From Adineta steineri (taxonomy: Eukaryota; Rotifera; Eurotatoria; Adinetida; Adinetidae), in the NCBI GenBank assembly GCA_905250115.1, contig CAJNOI010000224.1, positions 1 to 64,000 of the forward strand: a stretch of DNA of 64,000 nucleotides. The letters run 5' to 3'. The translations under genes were made by a program, and so were the position numbers. The notes beneath the pieces were generated by a model. It ran no database searches and was not told where the DNA came from. It saw only the letters and a program-made list of their open reading frames with translations. Position 1 is the first letter of the stretch. Every line of letters begins with the position of its first letter. Of this stretch, positions 36,360 to 45,851 are shown piece after piece.

Positions 36360-36801
36360 TAGAACACTGTACTGCCATCCAAAATCCGATTCCGACACCA
36401 TCGGAGTCGGAATGACTATTTGAAAATTTTTGGAGTCGAAGTCGGAACTAAAAAGAAGAATTTTTTGGAGCTAATATCGAACTCCGATTGGAAGACTCAT
36501 TAAATTGTTTGTTTCTTTCTCAAAAAGAAGTTTATTCATGAAATTTAGTTTAATATATGAAGTATACTTTTATTTCATAAATAAATTCCAGTAAAAATAA
36601 TAACATAACAAAGACACTTACATTAAGCGTGGGTGTGGATGTGGGTATGTGATGGATATAATGCGGACACCCACCCATATTCATATCCTTGCTACACTAC
36701 AAAAGCGTTTCCGGAGTTGATCGGAGTCGGAATTAACTAGAATTTTTTCTCGGGGTCGGAGTTGGAATCGGAATAGAAAAACTCGACTCCGCAGTGCTCT
36801 A
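36360..36801. mobile_element. hAT-like non-autonomous element with 8-bp target duplication
   Basis: 442 bp. The ends are TAGAACACTG on the left and CAGTGCTCTA on the right (complementary except one base), flanked on both sides by the identical 8-mer GTCGAAAG, the duplication size of hAT transposons. Internally both ends carry many imperfect copies of GGAGTCGGA and its complement, typical of hAT-type repeats. A GTGGGTGTGG-type tract sits in the middle (about 36633-36655). No transposase frame. Confidence 0.85.
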
Positions 36802-38409
36802 GTCGAAAGCCGATGTTTTCCGACGGCTATCGAAAGCGACTTCTTTCGCATGTCAGATTTCGAAGACCCAAAGGTTCACTTCAGGATATTAAAAATCACA
36901 AAACTTAAACAGCTTCGTAACTAAAATCCACCGGTACTAATCTCCTAAGAGATATTCGAGTATTACTGACTACCTATCTAACAACAAAAAAGAAGCACAA
37001 AACTAATTGATAGGTATAGGTGTGCTCGTTTATAAATTTTCCTCATTCATACTCGCACACACCCCTATACTTACTCCCACCCTTTTTTGATTATACGCAA
37101 ACATAACATATATGAATAGAAAGATAGCACAGGAATTTTTAGTCTTTTTTATTAGTACAGTTGTCTTCACCAGGAAATGCCATTTGTAAGGGTGTGACTG
37201 TGAATATAAGACGATAATAATATTCACAACCACACCCTACAAATAAAGTCCGAAAGGAATCTCATGAAGGTCAAAATAGTGAAACTACGACTCATCCTTT
37301 GTATTTTCTACGAAACATAGTTATAGTGGATACTTAAATATACTTAATAGTCTTTTTTAGTTTTTACTCATTTAGAATAATTTTCCTATTAATGACTTAG
37401 TTATTCGTCAATTATGAAATGAAACGATCATTTATTATCCAATATCTAACCTTTGCTGTTATAATAAAGTGTGACACCACATAAGATAATACATTGGAGG
37501 TTTTTCATATACGCTTATTTCAATTTTATCGATATTCACATTATAGATTAATGTTGTATAAGATCAGCAAGATATAAATAAGTATTTAATCGTTAAATTA
37601 AAGCAATGAGGTCGGCAACATATTGTACGACAGAAAAATATTCTATTGACTGTTTGACATCGTTTATTTTACAACATCCACAGCTATCGTAATAATAGAA
37701 AACATGCATTTTATTTCAGATCGTTTAGAAAGTTATTTTGCAACGAACATATGATATATATATTTATATACACTAATAGAAAAACTATCGAAGGTAGTTA
37801 TTATCAACTACACAACTTAAGTGACGGAATGTAAGCATGATCAATAATAAGTCTCGACAATCTCTATGAAAGAAAACCATAAAATAATATTAATAGTTTG
37901 GAAATCAAATAGTAAGGAACAACAAATTAAATTGTATTGTTTTCTATTTTACGAAACGTTGAACACTGATGATAATGAAAACTAAAACCATAAATCAATC
38001 TTCAATTTATTTTCTTTTAATAATTATTCCATTCAAATATCATACATAAAATCAATTAGAAGATTGACGTATTCTTAATAAGAACATATAAAATTACGCA
38101 ATGATAGGTTATCAATAACATCCAATGAAAAAGAACAGCGCCACATTCACTATCATATATCATTTTTTATTTTTCAATTTTGTTTTAAAGAATAATTTAA
38201 AAATCTTAAATGAAATTTATATTTTTAGTTTTAATTAATATATTCTTTTACAAAAATTAGAGAACTAAAAAGCAAAATATAAAAATGACGTGTGCTCATC
38301 CGAGCAGCTGTTCTGTATTTCATACGATCTTGATCATTGTCCTTACTATACGACTATATTATCATTTAAGATATTCATCCATTAAATAGAACATTTCTTC
38401 AAAATTTTA
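36802..38409. other. intergenic, 1.6 kb
   Basis: AT-rich. It contains short GTGTG/CCCAC-rich patches near 37050-37085 and 37180-37240 that form weak inverted matches, possibly old repeat debris. No gene supported. Confidence 0.5.
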
Positions 38410-41400
38410 ATGGCGAATTATGGTGGTCCACGTTTTACACGACCTTCAATGAATGAACGTTCAGGACCAAGGTGATAATTTTGTTTTTTTTTTCTTTTAT
38501 TTACTTATCATTTTATTTTCAAATAGATTTAATACACCACCTAATCGAAATGGTCCAAGACATAATTTTAATGATCATAGACATCCATTAAACAAACCAG
38601 CTAATGTACCACGTCCACCTAAACCAACTAATGATATATCAATGTATAATATATTTTTATTAATTATTTCATATTTTTATTTATGAAATTAATTTTTTTA
38701 GACCAACACCTCCTCCGACCAATCAAACAGCAGCTAGTTCAACAAATAATACAACTGATATAACGTAATTGATTAGAATTATGTTTATTTAAATGAAATA
38801 TATTTTTTGTGTATTTAGTACTGATACAGCGAATAAATCAACTAAAGTATCGACTTCCGAAAGTTCATCGCTCGGAACAAGTTTATATGTTCCATCAGAA
38901 TCTTCAGTAGAAAAAAAACCAACAACAAAAACTGATAATAAACTTCCTGATGAACAAGAACGAACGAATGCTCAAAAACGACCACGTATTGAAGGCAATC
39001 CGCAACAACAAAGTCCTTCATTTGATTTTACAGCATCATCATCATCATCACAAAATAATGAAAAACGAGCTATGCAAGGTGGTAGATGTCGTTTATTTAT
39101 TGGTAATGTACCATCTGATTTAACACAAGATGAATTTCAATTATTATTTGGTAAATATGGTGAATTAGTAGAATATTTTGTTAATCCATCACGTGGCTTT
39201 GGTTTTATAAAATTGGTATGTTTTTATCTTCTTCTTTATTAGGAAACTTTTTGGAATAAATTTATTTTTAGGGTTCTCGTCAGTTAGCCGAACAAGCTAA
39301 ATATGATCTTGATGGTTATATTTTACGTGGAAAACCATTACGAATACGTTTTGCAAGTCAAGGTGCAACGATAAAAGTTAAAAATCTATCACCAAATGTG
39401 TCCAATGAATTACTTAAAGAAGCATTTGAACAATATTTTGGTAGTGTTGAACGTGCTGTTGTTATTGTTGATGATAGAGGAAAGTCAACAGGAGAAGGAA
39501 TTATTGAATTTGAAAAGAAACCATCAGCACAAAAATGTTTGAATGAATGTACAGAACGTTGTTTTTTTATTACTAGGTAATTATAATATGAATAATCGCA
39601 TCGATATCATATTGTTTTTTCTAGTGAATTAAGACCTGTAATTGTTGAACCATGGGATATTCGAGATGAAGAAGATGGTTTACCAGAAAAATCATTAATT
39701 CGTAATCCTGTATTCATAAAGTAAGTTAGTAAAATATTAAATGATAATAAACGATTTTGTCTACATATATAGAGAACGAGAAGCTAAACCACGTTTTGCA
39801 GAATTAAGTACAATTGAACATACAATTGGTCTTAAATGGAAAGAATTAGAATTACAAGAAAAACAATTATTAGAAGAAGTTAAACAACGTATGCAATATG
39901 CTACTGATCAAGTTAAAGTGGAAATTGATGAAATGTTTTTAGAACATCAATCACAAATCTTGCGCGAAGGTTAGTTTTATTATAGAAATCGATTAAAAAT
40001 ATTTTTGTTGAATTATAATTAAGAAGAAATATTGTGTGTGAAATATATTATTTCGACTAGAGAGTTAGAATTGTATTTAATAGAAAAATATGCGCGAGTG
40101 ATATTAGTCTTTTCCTTGATCTTAACAACTCAATGTCGAAATTATTCTTAAGCGAAGAAACCAGTTAAATAATAAATCATTCGAATTTTTCCTTGATGTC
40201 AGAGTGATATGTTGTCAAACAGTAGATAGAAACGTGATACTTCTTATAAATATCGATTTATATGTTATATAATGTAGTCATATGTTATACAGCACGAGAA
40301 TACGTAGTATAAAATCTCGCTAGAGAACAGCGTCTATGTAATATCATATTGTATTAATTTGTAAAAAATTTATTATTTATTTTCGTCGAACACTTTTTGC
40401 GCTTTTTCAGAAAGATGAACTCGACATTTGTATTTATACTGGTGTTGTCAAGAAATCCGGAAAATAATAATCCGGAAAGATAAATCTGGAAAAATAAAAT
40501 CCGGAAAAGTAAAAATCCTGAAAAAGAAAAATCTGAAGAGTGAAAAATCAAGAAAATTTTTATTCGTAGTGTAATAATCATAGAAGACATAACAAGTAGA
40601 AATAATGAAGATATGAGAGACAATTTGATAAGAAGTTTATTTCTTCGAAACTATCGAACGATAGAGTGCGTCGAGAAGTTCGGCGCGATCGATGTCGCGG
40701 TTGCAGAAGCGAGTACCTAAGTTATTGATGTGTTTCTGCCTGGCCAATGTCTTCAGCGCTTTCTTCTGTTGTGCTCCCGCTTTAAGCTTGAGAGATTGCT
40801 GTTGAAAGATGACTTCTACGGCTTCCAAGCAAGCGAGGGTCTGGGTGGATCTTTCTGCCTCACACCCACCCACACCCACACCCTCAAGATGTTTTATTTC
40901 TTTTCCGGATTTTTCTTTTCCGGATGTCTTGACATATTCTTTATACTAACACTGAATGATTCTTATCCTAGAAAAAATATTCAGAATTATGATCATATAT
41001 CATAAATTCACTAGTAATAAATTCGTAAAACATTAGAGATTTTCTTAATGTTACATGTGTTTGAAATATTTGCAAGAAATTGTTTTGTTTGAGTAAATCC
41101 AAGAATTGAATAGTTAATAAGAAGAAATGGTAAGTGTTTCATGTTGTTTCTAGAATTATTACGTCGTCAAGAAGATCTTCGTCGAATAGACGAACTTCGA
41201 TCACAGGAAATAGATCGTCGTCGTAATATAATGCCAATGCATCGTCAAGATGCATATAATAATCAATTTAATATGCCGACTGGTCCTATGAATACTATAT
41301 TTCATCAAAATCAAATGCCTGGAAATGCATTACAATATAATGATTATCAACAGGTAGGATATCCACCAAATGCAAATTCACTTATGCAACAATCATCACC

Positions 41401-41539
41401 TGGTGCAGCAACAATTGATGCTGCTTATACAACAAATCAAGTATCACGTGGTTATACACGTCCAAGTGGAGATGATTTTATTCCACAACAACAACAACAA
41501 CAGCAACAAGGATTTGATAGAAAACGGCCGAGATATTAA
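38410..41539 (+). CDS. DBHS family RNA-binding protein (NONO/PSPC1/SFPQ-like), 8 exons, 540 aa
   Basis: Exons 38410-38471, 38527-38643, 38702-38764, 38819-39215, 39272-39576, 39625-39720, 39773-39969 and 41154-41539 give 541 codons exactly. An RG/Pro/Asn-rich N-terminus leads to RRM1 from about residue 172 ([15 protein letters not shown]), RRM2 ([23 protein letters not shown]), the NOPS domain ([21 protein letters not shown]) and a charged coiled coil ([10 protein letters not shown]... [19 protein letters not shown]). The C-terminus is Gln/Met-rich with a Gln run. DBHS proteins dimerise through NOPS/coiled coil and act in transcription, splicing and paraspeckle-type bodies. The last intron (1,184 bp) cuts the coiled coil and carries an inserted segment. 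Confidence 0.93.
40637..40879 (-). pseudogene. GC-rich open frame inside the intronic insert, unrecognised
   Basis: About 80 residues ending in TAA (…[21 protein letters not shown]). Codons are markedly GC-rich (CGC, GAC, ATC, GCC, CTC) whereas neighbouring host genes use AT-rich codons. There is no convincing ATG: the frame runs back into a GTGTGGGTGTGGG tract, so it looks like the 3' end of a gene cut by that tract. It may be a captured or foreign gene fragment. I do not recognise a family. Confidence 0.35.
40861..40885 (-). repeat. short TGTGGG-like (telomere-type) tract
   Basis: On the minus strand the tract reads as two perfect TGTGGG units plus degenerate flanks (GGTGTG, TGGGTGTG). TGTGGG is the telomeric repeat reported for bdelloid rotifers. 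It abuts the 5' side of the GC-rich frame. Two units could arise by chance. Confidence 0.45.
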
Positions 41540-42991
41540 ACATTTTATGTCTTTTTGTTTTTTCAACGTTTATCATTTGTGTAGATTGTTTGTTTGTAAG
41601 AGATATATATATATATATCGAAGAAATTCGATTGTTAATAAGTAAGAAACATTCGATTCGTACGCATGCGTCTTATATCTATGCTCTGTACGCCATAAAA
41701 ATAAATGTATATGTTTGTTTTTCTCTCATTTTTGTTTACCCTATCATATGTACTATACTCGTAAAGAGTTATACGTAAATTACTTTAAGAAAAAATGAAT
41801 CAATGCTGCTTTTGTTTTTTTTTTCTTCTAAATTTATCAACAGAAGATTAGATACGTTAGTTATTCTGAGTTAAGCATGAAATGAATAGGAAGAAGAAAA
41901 AGTTTAATATAGTATTTTTGTAGATTTTCGAGATCTTCAGTGTATTGAAAAGAATGAAAAACGTTCATCGCGTAGTAATTCCTAGATTGTTAGGATAGAA
42001 TATACGAATCTGTTCATATTTGAATTATATAGAGTTACTGAAGAAAATATAACATATATAAATAGTACTAACAACATTATACAATCAAAAAAAACTCGGA
42101 ATACTGTTAATGTTTGAAAAAAGTAATGATATACGCTTTGTTAATTATGTTTATAGAGACTCTAACTCTTTGATTCACATTCAAGTAAACAACTATTGAT
42201 ATTGAGCAGTTTTATAAATGCTATTTTCAGAGAGTACCACTTTTAGAAGTTAATCGAAGAGTTTAAGAAACATGGTTATTTATGTTCGAACTATGCGGTA
42301 TTTTGTATTATACGATGAAGAGACGTATACAGACAAATTTCGGTGTAGAGGATATTTTAATTGATAAATCGCTTAAATTTTCGGTAATCCCAACTTTGGT
42401 CGAATAGGAAAAATGTCGAAAAAGGACGTGATAGGTAGCGCCATTTTTTCGACATTTTTACCATTCGACTTTTTTCCCTTCGACCGAAGTAGGGTGAACC
42501 CTGCATATCACTGTAAATGATCAAGAATTCTCTAAATCTAAATGATTTAATTACCAATATAATATTATATGACTGTGCTTTTACATTTCTAATGCGATAA
42601 TTTGTCTCGAAATAACGTTTTTTTTTCTTCTGTCTAATCTATCTCTTGTCTTGAGCACATTTTCTCGACTCAATTTAAAATATATTTATTATAAATAATC
42701 TTCAAAGAAAATTTGTTATTTATCTTTCAAGTTAACACAGCACGTTTACTTCCTTTCTATTGAATGCTATCACTTGTTCATTTCACCACAGGACAGGATA
42801 TTTAAAAACAAAAAACAGCAGTCATTTGTCATATTTAATGAAATTTTTAACAACAGCTTAAGTATCCACTTAACAATGAAATCATTTTTATCCCTTAAAC
42901 AATTATATAATAGATGTTCATTTATTTCTTCAAAGAAACAAAAAAAAATAAAACGAAAAAAAAATAGTTCTCTATATATATATATTGTGGT
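41540..42991. other. intergenic, 1.45 kb, convergent 3' flanks
   Basis: AATAAA near 41699 for the DBHS gene; AT run at 41601-41617; a palindromic element at 42383-42500 (listed separately). No gene supported. Confidence 0.55.
42383..42500. mobile_element. small foldback element
   Basis: 118 bp, nearly palindromic: GGTAATCCCAACTTTGGTCGAA at the left pairs with the complement of the right end TTCGACCGAAGTAGGGTGAACC (about 17 of 22), and inner arms AAAAATGTCGAAAAA / TTTTTTCGACATTTTT pair closely. No clear target duplication. Confidence 0.5.
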
Positions 42992-43903
42992 TTATTTAAC
43001 TTTTGTTCGTTGTTGTGGACTTGTATCAATTAGTGCTAAACATGGACGTCTTGGTGATGGTGTAATATTTTGTAAACATGATTGAAATAATTGTTCAATT
43101 CGATATTGTGTATGAATAAGTTCAATTTCTTCATAGTGAAGTGTATTTAATATTAATTCATCAATATAATGAATATTTTTGAATGAAAGACCTTTTATTG
43201 CTGCTTTTATACATGCACATGCAAGAAGACTAGGTAATATTGTTAATGTATTTAATTCTTAAAAAGACAAAAAAATATTTTATTAAAAAAAAAATTATTT
43301 TTCTTACCACATATTGCAATTGATAAAAGTATATGAACATGTATATGAATTTGTGTTTGATTATCATGTGATAAAAAATATTTTATATAATCATGTGGAA
43401 CAAAATTAGCTAAATCCCAATCAAGTGTACTGCAAATTATTTCTTCCGTATTCTAAAATAGAAAGAGAAAAGTAATAAATATTTCGAAATTGATCGTTTT
43501 TGCTTACAAATATTTCTTCAGCACTGTAATTTTCATTTGAAAATATCGATGAGATTTGTTCATTTTCATTATTAATTAAAATATTTGTACGTAATTTTTT
43601 TGATAGATTATAACAAGATAAAGCTATTAATTTACAATAACGTTCTTCGATTATTTTTAAAGATGTTTGAGAAATAAAACGATCGAATATATTCATTGTT
43701 AATGCAAATACATCATCAGATATTCGTTCATCTTCAGTTAACTATAAAAAAAATGTTATTTTTATATAGAAATATGAATAATAACAAACTTTATTTAAAC
43801 AATCAGCAATTATTCGTCGTTTTGGATGAGATTTAATAGATTTATTTGAATAATAAAATTTTTCAATAAAAAGCATTGTTTCAAGTTGTTGTTTCTCCAT
43901 CAT
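42992..43903 (-). CDS. D-type cyclin-like protein, 4 exons, 252 aa
   Basis: Exons 43790-43903, 43508-43741, 43308-43452 and 42992-43257 join to 253 codons. The cyclin box N-lobe is weakly conserved (LTEDERISDDVFALTMNIFDRFIS, RYCKLIALSCYNLSKKL). The second lobe is clearer: EEIICSTLDWDLANFVPHDYIKYFLS aligns with the D-cyclin LxxxLxWNLAAxTPHDFIxHFL block, followed by LPSLLACACIKAAIKGL and ELILNTLHYEEIELIHTQYRIEQLF. The tail has TPSP, a candidate phospho-degron-like Ser/Thr-Pro site. D cyclins activate CDK4/6 to phosphorylate RB. The N-terminal LxCxE RB-binding motif is not present in the visible start (MMEKQQLETMLFIEKFYY). Other cyclin classes remain possible. Confidence 0.78.
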
Positions 43904-45254
43904 TGAAATGTTTCCTATATTATGAAGAAAATCTACTCAGCTGAAAATGAAGAGAGAGAGAAGAGAGAATACGATTGGTTAGAATAGACGAGAGAGGGAG
44001 AGAAAAAGAAAGATAAGAAAAGCCGAAAATAATAATTATAATTAGTACTTGTCGATGATACATGAAGCTTTACGCGTGTCTATAGTCCAATAATAGGGTC
44101 GAGAACAACATGTGTGAAGAGGTGCGGCAACAAAATTAGTTAAGAAAATCAATTAAAATAGATTTTATTTAATAATTTTCGTTTATAACAATGAAACCAT
44201 CTTTATTACAAAAATAAATAATACACGCAATCTTGCGTGTTGCATATTTAGCATAATATTCTCACAATAAAATAAGGTGTGAAGACACGTCTTATTGTAT
44301 AAGAATAGTTCATATATAAACATAAAAACTATTTGGAGAAAAAAATATAAGATTAATGTCTGAGAGAGTTTATCGAATCGTGACAATGTATTAAATGTAG
44401 TGGAACCGTTTTTCAAACAAAAAAAAAAGAAAGATTGTGTGAAAAGATGCGCTGATCGATCAATTAGAACATTAACTTAGGATCAATTCTCACCTAGCAT
44501 GTGTGTTTTGATGACATGATTTGACATTGACATGCTAATGTATATAGATTTTCTTTTACTACCATCATATGTTGAAATGCTTATTTGATAAGAAAATGGC
44601 GTCATCGAACGAAAAAGAAAAACTTTAACATGTGTTTATTAACAACATACATTGATAAATGAACATTCGTATGATGAGATTTAATTCGGTTCGTTAATTT
44701 TTCAAAATATATAAAGAATTGACATCAAACAAAGATATTATTGTTCTAATGAGAAATGAAACATATTTTTATTATCTATTTTTCGAGTATTATTCAAAGA
44801 TAAAGAATTTATCTTTTTCTTGTATTCATAAACAAGTTTATTTCACATTTGGCAAAGAAAAATGGAATGTATTCATTTAACACCAACAGAGATAATCACC
44901 TTTTCGAAAATGAGAAGCAACAATTATCAAGTTTAACATCTCTCTTACGTCAAAATTTGACCCATTTTCTTTTCTTCAGACAGGCATGAAGTGTGTGTGC
45001 GTGTATATATCGAGAGAGAGGAAAAGAATGTTTGTCAGTCACCCGTTGTGTACACACAATTATAACGGATATACAATTCCGTTTCAAAATATATATATCA
45101 GCTAATTTAAATTTTTTTATTTGTTTATAATCATGTACAGCAAGTGAGAAATTATTGTATCATCAAATTCTTTTTCTTTTTCTAACAGTTTTTATTTTAT
45201 TTGTTCAATAGATATAACTAAAAATTGAACTTTAACAAAAAAAAAATAATAAAA
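43904..45254. other. intergenic, 1.35 kb
   Basis: Promoter region of the cyclin gene and 3' flank of the small secreted-protein gene. GA-rich tract at about 43955-44010. The open frame at 44183-44416 has no features. Confidence 0.5.
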
Positions 45255-45578
45255 TCAGTATCTCGATCTTCTACCGCCTTTTCGTGATAGTTCATAGAGT
45301 ACTTCCATTGGAACACCATCGAAAGATTGGCTGTTATATTGTTGAATACCATTGTCGTTAATACTTTGCAATCTATTTAATGCTTGATTAACTTCATCAC
45401 TTGCTTGATCATATGTATATTGTTGTCTCCAACGACGTGGTGGATCATGTGTAGAAAGCCATTGTGATGCTTCTGAGTGCACAACTGAAGGATAATTTGT
45501 TTTTGATTGGTAAGAATTTGCATATACCAATTGAAGTAAAACAATAAATATAATAATAAAAATAAATATTGTACGCAT
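45255..45578 (-). CDS. small secreted protein, possible peptide precursor (107 aa)
   Basis: I do not recognise a family. Residues 1-20 are a strong signal peptide (MRTIFIFIIIFIVLLQLVYA) with cleavage likely after the Ala. The mature 87 residues contain no cysteine and are polar, with Gln/Asn/Ser and aromatic residues. There is a dibasic RR at 48-49 and a GGRR near the C-terminus (101-104), the layout of a neuropeptide precursor in which a Gly before RR would yield an amidated end. The intervening peptide would be about 50 residues, ending ...VLYELSRKG. This is inference from processing sites only. Single exon; divergent from EXOSC10 with 273 bp between starts. Confidence 0.6.
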   Translation of the reverse strand: MRTIFIFIIIFIVLLQLVYANSYQSKTNYPSVVHSEASQWLSTHDPPRRWRQQYTYDQASDEVNQALNRLQSINDNGIQQYNSQSFDGVPMEVLYELSRKGGRRSRY

Positions 45579-45851
45579 AGTTTTTAAAGTTTAACACGGA
45601 CGAAATAAATTCTACTGATTATATAGAAATATGAGTCATGATTTACTTAAAAGGAATTATGGTATTATCTTGTTTGATACTAAACCTTTTAAATGAAGCC
45701 AATGTTTAAGGTTGTATCGATACGTATGTATAACGAAATAGAATAATCAAGGGTTTATATAAAAGAAAGAAAGAAGAAGAAGAATATATGTACAAATATA
45801 TATATATCGATATATGTTAACTTATATTTTATTTCTTTCAGTATGTCATAA

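Larger units (their letters stand above)
40446..40934. mobile_element. inverted-repeat insert in the DBHS intron with TCCGGA arrays
   Basis: The left boundary reads TGTCAAGAAATCCGGAAAA and the right boundary is its near complement TCCGGATGTCTTGACA. The left side has about five imperfect copies of a 16-bp AATCCGGAAAARTAAA unit, the right side two inverted copies. Between them lies a GC-rich segment unlike the host sequence. No clear target duplication was found, so the class is unknown. Confidence 0.55.
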
